Origin: Styela clava
Lineage: Eukaryota > Chordata > Ascidiacea > Stolidobranchia > Styelidae
Assembly (NCBI RefSeq): GCF_964204865.1
Contig: NC_135258.1
Location: 10,965,001 to 11,029,000 of the forward strand
Direction: 5' to 3'
Length of the DNA: 64,000 nt
The notes beneath the pieces are model-generated. The model did not search any database. It was not told the DNA's origin and was given only the letters and a program-made list of their open reading frames with translations. This document shows, piece by piece, positions 43,452 through 55,958 of the stretch. The number at the start of each line of letters is the position of its first letter. Position 1 is the first letter of the stretch. A program made the translations under genes and the position numbers.

Positions 43452-46400
43452 TCAAAAATAATTCGTTGTGTTTATATGTCCCCGGGAACAGTCCCAGTTG
43501 ATGCGTAATGACTCGGAAGTAATCATTTCAAAATTGTTTGAAAAATGGTTTAATACACATGCTTTGTTCAACGCCTGGCGAAGATCTGTTATATTCAAGT
43601 ATTGCGGTGCTTCAAACGCAGTAAAACAATTTGCGTTGCTGTCGTGAGTTTCTGTTTCAACATGGATGCTCTGCAACCGGTGGCAGGGTGTCGCAAACTT
43701 CGGGGGATGGTGGATCGCTGCTAACCTGTGTGCTGGCTGTCGATGTTCTTCCAGTAGATGCAATGGACAAACTGTATTTATGTCTATAACAAACGAAAAA
43801 TGTCAATCAAAAGTAACCAATAATATAGGGCCCAATTCATCATTTTGCCTTCGCGCGATGGTGAAGCATTCCCATTGTTCCGCATTGGCGCTGAATGGAA
43901 CTGTCTATTGAAATTAGGTTTTTGACAAACCGTCCCATTTGACAGTAAAAATTGTGTACTGTTATCAGTTATATCCTGCTATAATAATGTATGTACCAAC
44001 CTCATTAACTCGGGAGAATTTTCCTTGGAGGATAAAGCGATCAATGGAGCTCGACTCCTTTTTCGATTTTTAGTTGTCGTTGTCTAGCAAAAAAAACTTA
44101 GTTTATTATGAGCATATGAGAGGCGCATCAAGATATTACAAGACATAATGCCTAAAGGGATAATGAAAAATTTGAATGCCATGTATGATATTTTTCAATC
44201 GTAGGAGGTACGCTTGTGCTCACCAAGCGTTCTCGTTTCAACGCACGTGAGAGCGCAATCAATCAATCATTTATTTCGGTACTCTGACATAAAAACAACA
44301 CAAAAACTGGACAAACAAACAAAATGCAGAGATACCTGGAAGGCGAGCATAACTTAAAATAAAGTTAAAAAACGTAAAAGTACGCGCCCGCCCACCAAAA
44401 AAAAAATAAATAATATTATTACAAGAATACAAAAAACACGATTCAGAATCGGGCAATGCTTTAAGGGATCTGTGGACAACTTACACAAAATATAACAAAA
44501 TTTAGGTAGATAAATTAAATGTAATAGACTTCTGACGACCTCTTCCGTCCAATTATAGTAATCACCAGAATTTACCCCACATATCATATATATAAATGAA
44601 GTTGATTTTGAATATTTGAATGCAGCAAACTCTGGGGCTGGAATTCTAGATTGTGTATTTCTAAATAAGTAAATAGCTGTGGGAAACATCTTGCTTTCAA
44701 ATACATAAAAAAATTACCAAGGCAGCATGAAGATTTGAACATTGGAAATAAAGTGTAAATTTGCAAAATCACTAAAAAAAATTCCAAATTGATTTCATAG
44801 ATGTATTTCTTTGATAAGTTTGCTAGCAAATATTGAACACGGAAAATTTCAATAAGAGTGCTATGCAAGGGGGGTGCTCCTTATAGTTATGAAATAGGGC
44901 CTTAAAAATATGTTAGCCATCATAGAATGATCGAAGAGCACAAAAATAAAGTGATATAGTAGCCTACAGACAGGCTTGAAATAGCTGCAAATACAAAGAT
45001 CGAACAAAGCATGACTAGTAGTGAAAGCAAAAAGCGCACAGGAGGGGGAAATGAATAGTTTTACTGCTTGATAAGTTTTCCATTCAATAGTTCAACCAGT
45101 TGAAAGAGAGAGAGATTAATTGTTTCGTCAACCAGAAAACAAGTATGGTACAATAAAAATCAGAATGTATGAATTGAAATCCACTTACAATAGATGCTAC
45201 TGATTTCCTCCTCTCAGCTGAAAGTCTATAGGCATTGCGAACGTCTGTGTTGAATACGCAGTAAAACAAAAATATTCCCAATCCCTGTAATTGAAAAAAT
45301 GAGGTTATTTATGCAGTTACATTTATAGAAGATATGTGACATATCATTATTGGATATAAAGTAAAGCTATGGTTGATTAAAATCTCCAAATAAAGGTAAA
45401 TGTTTTTGGATTTAGTTTCTCGTGACCTGTTGTTGTTTCTCATAAACTTGAAGTGTACTTGAGTGATATTGTGCCACCAAGTGGGTTTTCCTATGGCCGA
45501 TTTCTGTGAGCCCTTACGCAACGAAGATCGTTCGTTTATTGCAGTGGCGGCAACGTTTGTTGTGCGTTGCCCTGACTTTGGGAATATTCGCATTGAGTTT
45601 TTCACTTGTACTATTATATAAGAAGCTTCATATATATATATTATATGGTAAAAATAGCCGGTTGGAAAAAGATTTTGTATTCATGACCGGATTTCACCTG
45701 TAATCCCATCAAAACAACGTGGACATAAGCACTGACAACAGCTTTATGACTTGAATCATCCAACTCTACAAATACGTTGACTATCCAAGGTATCCCGAGG
45801 ATCGGCATCAAAATAAGGGCTCCTCTAGTTGCGTTTCTGGAATGTAAGAAGCTTGTTAATTCTAGAATGATCGAAAATCGATGTCTTATGTAAAACAAAA
45901 CGATTCTAATTTGGCTCACGCTTTAAAAGAAACAATTCTGAATGTCTGTTTTGAGTCTATAATTCACGTTAGGTACGTGTCGGTTGAAATGCACTTTGAA
46001 GGGTTATCTTAAATATGTCCCTTTGTCCCCCAGCGACAAGGTTTTTTACACATGTTTATTAAAACGATCGACTGGCTAGATGTTGTTATGTCCAGACTGG
46101 TCTGCTAACTGGAGGAAGTAGTGCTCCATATGAGTAATCCGCCTTATTGCATTTCCCATTCCCGGGTTATATATATATGAAAAATGTGTATCGTTCTAGC
46201 AAAATATACCTTAGTGATTGAGACATTTTCTCTCTATCTGATGCTTTTGCATTTTTCGTCGATGATAATGAAGAACGAAATATCACAAAAATTACTTTGG
46301 TCAAAATCACGCTGTTGATCTGAAATACAAAAAAGAAACGAAAAATTCACTTTTTTTCTTACTCTGTATTTCCGATAAAGATCGCACTGTAAGAATTTGT

Positions 46401-49400
46401 TGTCTTAAAACGTTATCTGTGAGTAAGTCCCCCAAGTAAAGTTGTGAGTATCAAATCGGAACTTACCAAAATAATTACAAGAATTGGTCCCATAAATGAC
46501 CATAGCATTCCATGTGATTGTTGGAGAAAGCAAGTGTGAATGTTATAATAGTTGTCATAATTCTGAGAAGAGAATAGATTCAATTTAAAAGTTCTGTTTC
46601 AACTGCTACGACATACGGGAGAAGTCGAAAATATTTATATTAAATTGTGAGGAACTTCTAAAAGTATTGAGCAAGCCACAAACGATTTCATTTGAATGTA
46701 AATTACTGCTTTGACGAACACACCGCATATATATATATATACAATTATTATTTTGAATGGTATATATATATATATATTTATTTATTTTTATTTCTCGATT
46801 TGATTCTTTCAGTATTTGATGCTGTATGGTGCCATAATGATATCCGTTGTAAGGGACATTTTTCTCATTCAACACAAAACGATTTTTTTAAAATATTATT
46901 TTAAATTGACGTCACAAGAACTCGCTTGGAAACTAGAGAAAATGATTTTTTAGCAAAGGTACTAGAGAGACACTAAAAAGAATCATGTTAAAAACTAAAA
47001 TGATACCTCTATCTTATCAGATGTAACCAGGATCCGAGAAACCCCGACAGATATAGCAACGATTACAGCCGGACAAACCCATCCTATAACTGGCGCGTAT
47101 TTTGCGCTCAGTTCTGCCCATTTATGGGAAAATACCATCACGACTTTGTAAAATAGATAGACACCTTCCATCAGTGACCAGAAGAATACCGACAGGAAGA
47201 AGAAATGAGATGCGATCGCAAAGGCGAAACAAGGAATTGGTTTATTCTGAAATAGAAATAAAAATTTCAAAATCACTTCTATTTTTTACCAGGTAGTTTC
47301 GTTGCTGTCACTCGTTTACTGCTATTTTATTGTTTTGTATAGTTGCCAAGCAGAGGGGAGGTGGAAGTTCATAGACTCATTCAATTTCAACTACTTGTAT
47401 CATTTTGAGAACCATTCAACGATTTGCATGTGAATCAAAATGCTTCCGTGTTTGATAAACACTATTTTATGGCAACTACTATTAATAGTATTCAATGCAC
47501 ACCAGGAAAAACCATCTACTCTTATATAGTCAGGCAACTGATAGAGGGTGCCTCACATACAGTGAATATATATATAGATTCTATTTAAGCCCGACAGTTA
47601 CCGATGACATAAAGTATATTTCTATAACATAGGTCATTGCCGTTTATAAATGCGAAACTTTTATATTAAACTTAATTTTACACGGGAGAAGTGCAATAAT
47701 CTTGGAAATTAGAACTAGAAAACCCCTTTTTTTATTTTAAAATTAATTTTATTCATTTTAAGATTTTGAGGTTACTGGCAGTATTTTACGATCATTACTC
47801 CTATTCGAATATAACGGAGCAAAATTTTAACTCACAAAGTATCGATCACTGAACATTGAACCGGCCAGAAATGAAATATATCCACAAAACAGTGCTATGA
47901 CAAGATGTAGATGAATCAGCATGCGATCTTTCAAAAGGATGCGCCTAAAAATATGAGTAAATTTCAATCTAGAGCAGGACTCGACACACCAGCCGCGGTA
48001 CTAGGCTACCCATTTGGTTAGCGTGCTCCATAGTCTTCAGATTAAAATGATTTGAAACGTATATCGGGTGGTAAATGAAAAAAGGCCTACTTGATTGATT
48101 TTGACATCCTCGGATAAAAAAAAATGCAAGTTCGAAACGGAATGATGCCGCAATGCATATTCATTGTTAATCAAGAGCGAACATTCGAAATTGCTGCCGA
48201 TATGAAGATAGATTAACAAGTTGAATAAAACGTGTTGAAGATCGGCAAGAAAAAAATTCCAGTTTTAAATCCTAAGTGAAAACTTTTTCTGACCCATGAT
48301 CTAGAAATCCGTTTGATTTACCAATTCTAATTATTGATTTATTAGCTTATATCAATAGTTGTATATACAATTGTATTTGTGCACAAATAAGTGCAATTTC
48401 ACTTCAGTTATTTTCCTTTCTGATTGAATTTACTTTATTTATATAATACTATACGCTGTTTGTGAAAATAAGCCAAAGTAATATTTTAATATTGATCGAG
48501 TATAATATATATATATAATATGAAATCGAACCTGTATACGATAAACACAATTATTGTTGCTGCCAACGCTGCTACTGATATGCTTCCTAAGCATATGGAT
48601 ATCAGTTCCAGATTTTGAATGTCGTTCTTCGAAAACTAAAAAAAGTATAAAAACATTAGGGCACTTATAATTCACTAAAAGAAAGCTCACTATTGTAAAG
48701 TTGTTTGTATGACTTTACATTCGTTTTACCGCAATCATAATCTAATCATTTGATGAATTTTATTGCTATAACCAAGAATTTGCCTAACAGGGAAGTTAAG
48801 ATATCGAATTACGCTCCAATAAACAAAGAGTAAACAAGGGCCCGCGGGCCACACTCACCCGCTAAGCTATTTAGTGTGGCATATTTTCCCTCATCAAGCA
48901 CACCCCTATATGCCTATGCTTCGATTTTGATGGTAAAAAATAAAGAATTTCCTGTATAAAGAATTTATCTTAAACAATCATATATGCCATATCTGATCAC
49001 CAATTCCATGTAAAATATTCAGTGTGTTTAGTTTCCACGCATCCTTATTGAAAATTGAATGATATCCACAGAACGTTTATATATATATATATATATATAT
49101 ACCTCATCTTTACCGCCCTCCGATCCACGATATGGTTGCAAAAGAACAGCAAAATGTGTTGTATGATTGCAATGACAGATTGTGTAGTTTTCTTCTGATC
49201 GATTTACGTGGCATCCATAATCGCTCCATTTTTCTCTAACAAAATTTCGAAAATACTTGATTTTAATTTTATTATTATTCACTTTTTACATTATTTTTCT
49301 TCCTGTAGCCATTGTAAACGACTCACTCATTCTCATGTGACCAACTTTGAAGGCCAGGCAAACACGAAACATGAGTAAGTAACGCATAATTTTTTGGGGG

Positions 49401-52400
49401 AGCTATATGTAGATGAAATGGCGTCTTATATTTATAATGACATCATCCAATTTTAGACTCTAGAGAAATAGAGAAAATTCGTAGCTTTTTAAAATTATCC
49501 AATAAGAATATAACGTAATATGCAAGAAATACGAACAGGAGACATTGGGAAAGTGTGAAGGCTATATCGGACGGTGACCGTACATTTGAACCCATGTACA
49601 TTTGAACCCATGCGTATATCCACGGGTTCAATCTATATGCGGGTGCTAAAACCCATGGGTTAGGGTTAGTATGGGTTTAACTATCCGTGAAACAAAAAAA
49701 ATTCCATTGGTGCAATAGCATACAGGTGCAATTGTCATGGGTTCAAATGTACGTGGGTTCAAATGTAATGGAACCATATCGGACATATTGAGCTAAGAAA
49801 AAAGTTACGGAGTTGCTGCATGAATTATAAATAAGCTGAATGGCTTATGAATTACACAACAATTCATTTAGGATTTTTTTAATTTTACCAAAAAAAATTA
49901 GACTTACGTATACATTGTTCCATTTTGTTCAGCGTACACGCATACATCTTCGCATGTACCGTTGCATGAATTGCTAGATTTCTTCAATGTGAATTCTACA
50001 GAGCGAGATTTTTCTTTTATAATTCCATCTTTCATTGATCTCACATTGATCGCGAGAATGTCACTGGCTCTAAAATTTGATAATTTATATAGATCAAATT
50101 TATATTTTAGTTAAGTTAGATCAGATTATTTGGGCCTTACTTTGGCAATCAATGCAGGGCGAGCAGTCGGAATAAACCACCCTAAAGCAGCGGTTCCCAA
50201 TCTTTTCGGAGTATTGCTTTATTCGGCTAATATTGTGCAATTCATGCATAAAATTTATGTTTCTCCATTATTTCTATAACCTTCAACGACCCTTAGCTAG
50301 TTTGACATCGCACAACTTCAGCACAGTTTAGATAATCAATAACATTTACATAAATATGTATTATTAAATAACTAAACAATACTAAACCGAATAAAAAAAT
50401 ATTATTTCTGTATTTTCTCTTCGAAAACCAAAAAAAATTTTCATTTGAAAGATTTCCTCCCCGGTTGGGAAACACTTCCCTAATACATAAAAATTCTGCT
50501 TTTCATACGTTATTGTTTCCTGGGGTAAATAAGGTCAAATCGTATCATTGTTTCATTAACGCTACTTCCGCATGCATACGTCATGGCCAATGCAGGAACG
50601 GATCGCAAATTGTCAAAAATTTGGAAGATTTCATCATTCTCCGATATTTGTTTATCTTGTTACCTGTTTATTGCTGACTTGTTTTCACTTTTCTCCGGCA
50701 GGTCATAAAATATTGTGATCACCGCCAGATTCCCATTATCGTCGTCTAAAAAATGAAAATTAATTTTAAGTATACTATAATGTATTTCGAGATATATCAC
50801 GCCATGAGTATAATGGTGAAACGTCCTACAATTTTTCTTCTTTAAAAATACTGTGCTAGAAAGATGCTCATACTGATGCTTCTTTTCTTAACTCTCTTAC
50901 ACTTAGCGTTTTTCCGCCAGGATGAATTCCTGCTCAGGGAATAATTTTGTTATTAACAGTCGGTGAGCTGTTAATGTTGTTTATTTATTTAGTATTATTG
51001 TAATACATATTTAAGCGCACATTATTTAACTGTGCAAACTGCAAAAGCCAGAGTGCGAGTCTCACGTAACATAACCTAATGGACGCTTTCAAGATTGAAA
51101 AAATGACCGAAACAGAGTATTTATGCGTCGTGGGAGAGCAATAAAGAAATCCAAAATAGGCATAAAGAGGAATATATATATATCTAAATTGTCAAATTCG
51201 ATGTTTTATGATTGAAAATACCTTTTTCATAATCCGTGAGATCTGTCACACGTGCATTTTGTTGAAATATTGATGTCGTTTTGTCTTCAACTTCGTGCGG
51301 AATATTTTCCAGTTCATGTAAATATGCAGGCTTAGCTATAGCAACTTGTAAGCTAACAGTTTCTTCTCTAGCGCTTACGATATAGTCTGTGTGAAGTTGC
51401 AAACAGTGAATATTGATCACTTTTATATTAATATTCTATTCAGAACTAGCCCATCAATTATAGTGCGCGTAATTTCCGAGTGATGAAATTACATTTCCAA
51501 ACAACTGGAGCACAGTACCTTGTTACGGGCGAATGCTTTAATAACTTTTCATTAAATGAATATAATTTAAAATATGCATATTCGTTATTATTAGTAAAAT
51601 AAATGCAAGTCGGGAGTAGGTATAGACATATGGTTCCAGTTGCCATTCATATGCAATATCATTTTTTGTTTTGTTTCGAAGAAGTCAAGAAACATCAACA
51701 TTCCAAATTAATAACATAGTCCGTAATGAAATTTATTGATGTAGTTTGTAGTTTAGTTGAAGCATTTGCAATTATGCTTTAAAATTCGTGAATAATGTCA
51801 TTAAATATTCTCACTTGATTCGTAGTTATCCAAGTTAATTAGAGAAGCAGCATTATCAGTAATTCCTTCTAAATTTTCCATAATTTTCCACTGTAATTTA
51901 GTCGACGAATGACGATATGATGTCAAATCTGCTGGAACGTCTTGTAACGCTGTAGAAGGCCCATAAAGATATTGCCATGAATGACACAAAAAAATAGGAC
52001 ATCAAAAATATAAAATTTTGAATAGATCAATTTTTATAACGATTTTAAGCCTTGTCAATTTATTCAAATGCTATAGTACAGGGAAGCGCGAACTGCCGAC
52101 CGTTACTGTTATGAAAACGACTACTCAATATATACATTGTTCGTCATGAGTTGGCTTTAAGAGATTTTCTTATATTAGCTCGTTCCTTGGACAGAGTCGA
52201 ACAACTTTATAAAGTCAATTCGCGTTTGCTTTTTTCTCATAATCGACAAAAATATTTGTTCAGAGGTTAACAATATTACAGAAACACAATTAATTTACTT
52301 AATATAGTATCTAAACTTGAAAATTCGCCTCCGCTGTGTGACCAGAATTTTTTTTTCGGTCTAAGTCTAAGTTTGTAATATTTATCACTCACTCATCGTA

Positions 52401-55400
52401 GGCGGGATAAATAGAATTAAACATTAAAATGTGAGTCTAGTATATTATTCACAAAAAAGTCATATTGTGTGGTATGATGGCATGTGACATTCAATTACTT
52501 TGCTCTAAATAACAGTTTAAAATAAAAATCATCCGCTTTTCTCATATGAATAAAAAAGCAAATTTAATTTAGGCACCATACTCATTTAGTAATCAATGCC
52601 ATATTTAGATTTTAGAATAGCTTTCAACTTAGTGCCGCCCAATTCAATATTCAACATGAGTAACGAACAAGTGAGTCAGAAAGTAAACCATCGCAATTGG
52701 AAATGCCCCATTTATGTTACACAAAGAATTCTTCGATACACCGAAAATTGCTACGCGTTCAGTACTTCATATGTGAATGCTATGAAAATGTGGAAACTAA
52801 AAAAAAAATATAAATACCTACCAGAAGGTTCTAATGATCGTTTTTGGGGTGTTTCTTCATCTTCTTCCGATGTTACCGTTTTCATCAAATTGCTCAAAAT
52901 TTTGGTACTAGACTGTAACAAATTATTTTAGCTCATTTTTATCACGTACTACTTCAATTTTTTTTTTAAATAAATAAGAAAATGGACGTGGGAATTACAC
53001 AGTCGGGAAGCCGTTACTCGACAGACCCAGCATTTCATTGGAAAAGTTTTAAAATCATTTTGAGTTAACTTTTACCTGTATGAGAAAGTTTGCTGAGTCG
53101 TTTTCAAGACCTTCATAAAATTTATATTTCGACAACTGTTCGGATGTATCCAGTAGTATGGCAGCGTCATTTGTAGTAACCTATTAATGTCGAAAATACT
53201 CTCAATTCTAATCACAGCGAAATAACTAATTTTTCGAAGAAGACATTTTGAAAAAGAGACGATTGGATATATATAATTTAAACCACAATCCTTGCATACG
53301 GAATAAATATTTTTTCAACGCCTATCCTTAATTATTGTATGTCCTGAACAACAGCCTAACAAATATTCACTTGGTGAATTACTATGTTTGAAATGAGTGG
53401 ATTTTTTGACACAGCTTAGAAAATGTATCCCATCTAGATGGGACAACCTCAGACACTATTACCGGTAGGTCCAACTAATTTGGTTAATAAATGTAACATT
53501 ATCAAACCTTTTCATTAGTTATATTTAGAAGTGCATTGACAACAACCCCAACTTCCGCATTGTTAACAATATCCAGACGATTTTTCCACGAGTCTCGCAC
53601 CAGTCTACCCAGAATTTGTGCGCAGCTGCTTCGAGATTCTTCTTTTTCAACGTATTGCCGAATGGTATTTGAAATCGAAAGTTTTTCTAGACATTTTGTA
53701 AATGGGAGGTTATTACAAAGACCGGATTTAAAAGTGGCTCCAAAGGGCGCATCTTTTATTTATTGTAGCATAATAACTGTTTGTTTAGTGATGATTTCTG
53801 CCCATTATGACAATACTGAAATCTTATCTTTCAATTCTCATTTGCACAACGCATTGGTTGGTTCCGGCACATTTCGGAAAAGTTGGAAATTTGTCATCTA
53901 TATACCTGATTTACTTTCGAGCCAAGCGTCCATGTGACAAATACACGAATTCGAAACACCAACATCAAATGTGTAAAATCTGTTTCTAACTTCTATCACA
54001 CATTTGTCTGATCTGATTATTCCATCCAATGGATCGTATTTTCCTTCGTGGAATTCAACAGTACAGTTTCCTAGAATTGAATAGTTGTTGAATTTCGTTT
54101 CATCTAGCTTTTTCCAACAGATTTTTATTTTTAACTATTTCTACACCCTATTCATTGATATCTTAGTCACGACAGAGATATATATGTTGATAACTACAAT
54201 TGAGTAGTCGTCAATCCATTTAATCCTAGAAGGGAACTTAAAGTTTTACTTACATCAATAGCCTCTAAGTAATTGAATACCTGTTAATTGGTTAAAAACG
54301 ATATAGAGAAGAAGACAATATATTGGAACAACATCATAATACGGATACTTGAAATATAGACAAAAACTGAATCATTATCAATACAATTTTTACACGTTGA
54401 CTTGAATGCTAACAATACTTGATATGGTCATTTTAAGGAACAAAATACATTATACTACCATCAGAATATCCTGTTGAATTAGTCTCTATCCAAGATACAC
54501 AGGATTTGTTCCATCCGTATTCTCCTACGATTCTTACTCCATAATGTGAAACTGCTCCCGCGAATACATTTGAAAGAGATTCAAAAATGGACTGAAGATT
54601 GTCAATGAAGCAATGACTTCCGTTAATTGAATAACCTTCATAAATTCCAGATGCTGATATTCCTCTTCGTATGTTGCAGCGTTCTTTTCGAAAATCCAGA
54701 TAGCATTTCACTGAAAATAAGTTACAAATTACGATGAAGTGCAATATCAAACGAAGTGTGATTTTTCATAGCCCAAACGACAAACAGCCTCATTTGGAAG
54801 AAAGAAAATGAAAAATGACATCCCACCCAGTTTTATTGTTTTATTTGTTAATACTATCTTACGGCCGTATACAAAAGTGTGTGAAGTCATAGTCATGGTT
54901 TCGACTTATATATTTTCCAACCGAGTAGATTTTATTATTCACCCCTGACTCCGAGCACCACTGTCACGTGACCCATTATGAGATTGTTTCATCTTTAGTC
55001 GGTCTGCTGTTAAGGTTTGTCGTGTTTTCGTTTTTCTACATTTAACTAAATCGTGAGTTTATGCTGGATAATATACTCCCCAACTTGTGTCATCAGACTA
55101 TCGACCATAATCTTCTGAGTTACTAACTTGGCGAGTATAGAGTATTCGTGAAACCGTACCTCTGCACCAGTACGGTGATTGGCATTTGCTGTAACATTTA
55201 TATAAATACAGCTAATTTAATAACCACAAACCAGGTTTTTTGAAGCAAGTGTTATTATGCCAACAACATCCGTTGCCCAGACATTGTGATTTTTCTGTGA
55301 TGACGCCGTCAGTTGCAGAACAAGAGAGAGTACGATCCTCAGTATAATCAAACAGCTCACATGCTTTGTGATGAGCTATAATGTAAAAGTTGTATTATTA

Positions 55401-55958
55401 TTTTTTGTCGCTGAAAAAAGGATAAGTTATCCAACAACCAAACAATTCGTTATACATAATATGATATTGATAGGATATGCAGCACTGCAATAACTACCAA
55501 AGTTGTTTTTTGAGAAGTTGAATAAAAAACGATGACATGTGCGTAGCATACACCATTTTAAATGTGCGCAATAGATGGGAAAAGCCAGAAATAGGTCCTA
55601 ATTTTTTTTTATATTAACTAAAAGTAAAATTTCAATGACGTCAACCCTCGAAGGTGTGATTTTGGAATATGAAATGCTCATGTGGTGCATACACAGCATT
55701 ATCAAGCGCTTGCATAGAAAATATTTTTTTGCTTTTTACCGAAGAGTGATCAATCTACCAAAATTTGAAGTTTACGCAAGCAATTAACTTTGCAGAAATA
55801 CAAATGAATGATCAAAGTTCTGAAAAGTGCTTCTTCATCAGCTTATGCTACTTACATTTCGTAATTTTTTCACATCGTTCGTCTGGTTGTAGACAATGTA
55901 CATATAGGTTGAGAGGAAGAGCAAATATCACCAAAATAATTCGAAAGGAGAAGTACAT
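43452..55958 (-). CDS. Adhesion GPCR with an N-terminal trefoil domain, 989 aa
   Basis: Twenty-three exons, 5' to 3': 55958-55856, 55375-55232, 54710-54538, 54280-54254, 54134-53906, 53686-53508, 53180-53076, 52912-52822, 51949-51815, 51386-51222, 50745-50664, 50069-49908, 49235-49103, 48635-48532, 47944-47836, 47246-47007, 46562-46467, 46319-46210, 45836-45698, 45284-45189, 44083-44001, 43771-43726, 43670-43452. All phases agree. Signal peptide: MYFSFRIILVIFALPLNLY. Trefoil Cys at 40, 53, 66, 71, 72, 78 (CLGNGCCWHNNTCF). A Cys-rich region of unknown fold spans 83-225. A GAIN-like region leads to the GPS at 532-570 (EKWSDYGCHV, then CHCNHTTHFAVLL). Seven helices follow, with family marks FWSLMEGVYLFYKVV (TM3), GMLWSFMGPILVII (TM5), LILMPILGIPWIVNVF (TM6) and GLGIFLFYCVFN (TM7). 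A 115-aa tail is rich in Ser/Thr. Adhesion GPCRs are cell-surface receptors self-cleaved at the GPS. The ligand is unknown. The exon 3 end is the least certain. Confidence 0.88.
44256..44393 (-). mobile_element. LINE-like 3' tail, second copy
   Basis: Starts with the (CAAT)n end AATCAATCAATCATTTATTT and is the complement of 17111-17259. It sits in the intron between GPCR exons 20 and 21. Sequence further right (to about 44870) may belong to the same element but shows no clear reverse transcriptase. Confidence 0.65.
46725..46777. repeat. AT-rich dinucleotide repeats
   Basis: Two ATATAT runs in a GPCR intron. They create spurious IYIYIY reading frames on both strands. Confidence 0.8.
49077..49102. 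repeat. (TA)n microsatellite at a 5' splice site
   Basis: About 12 TA units abut the donor of the GPS exon: on the minus strand the exon ends GATGAG and the intron begins GTATATATATATATAT. Confidence 0.85.
49569..49776. mobile_element. Palindromic MITE, copy 1
   Basis: TACATTTGAACCCATG at the left and GTGGGTTCAAATGTA at the right form inverted ends. The interior phrase TGCGGGTGCTAAAACCCATG recurs, inverted, at 61440-61583. Confidence 0.7.
50188..50477. mobile_element. hAT-type MITE, 290 bp
   Basis: Starts CAGCGGTTCCCAATC and ends with the complement of AAGTGTTTCCCAACCGG. Flanks CCCTAAAG and CCCTAATA (6 of 8). It lies in the intron between GPCR exons 11 and 12. Confidence 0.7.

Noticed and set aside
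44354-44868. Reverse transcriptase C-terminus beside the LINE-like tail
   Set aside because: Minus frames here show no RT motif and overlap in several frames; only the 3' tail similarity is solid.
46606-46904. ORFs with IYIYIY runs on both strands
   Set aside because: They translate an AT microsatellite within a GPCR intron.
54459-54538. Longer GPCR exon 3 ending at GATG|GTAGTA
   Set aside because: It ends in phase 1 and cannot join exon 4 or 5, which are open only in phase 0. A different downstream donor remains possible.
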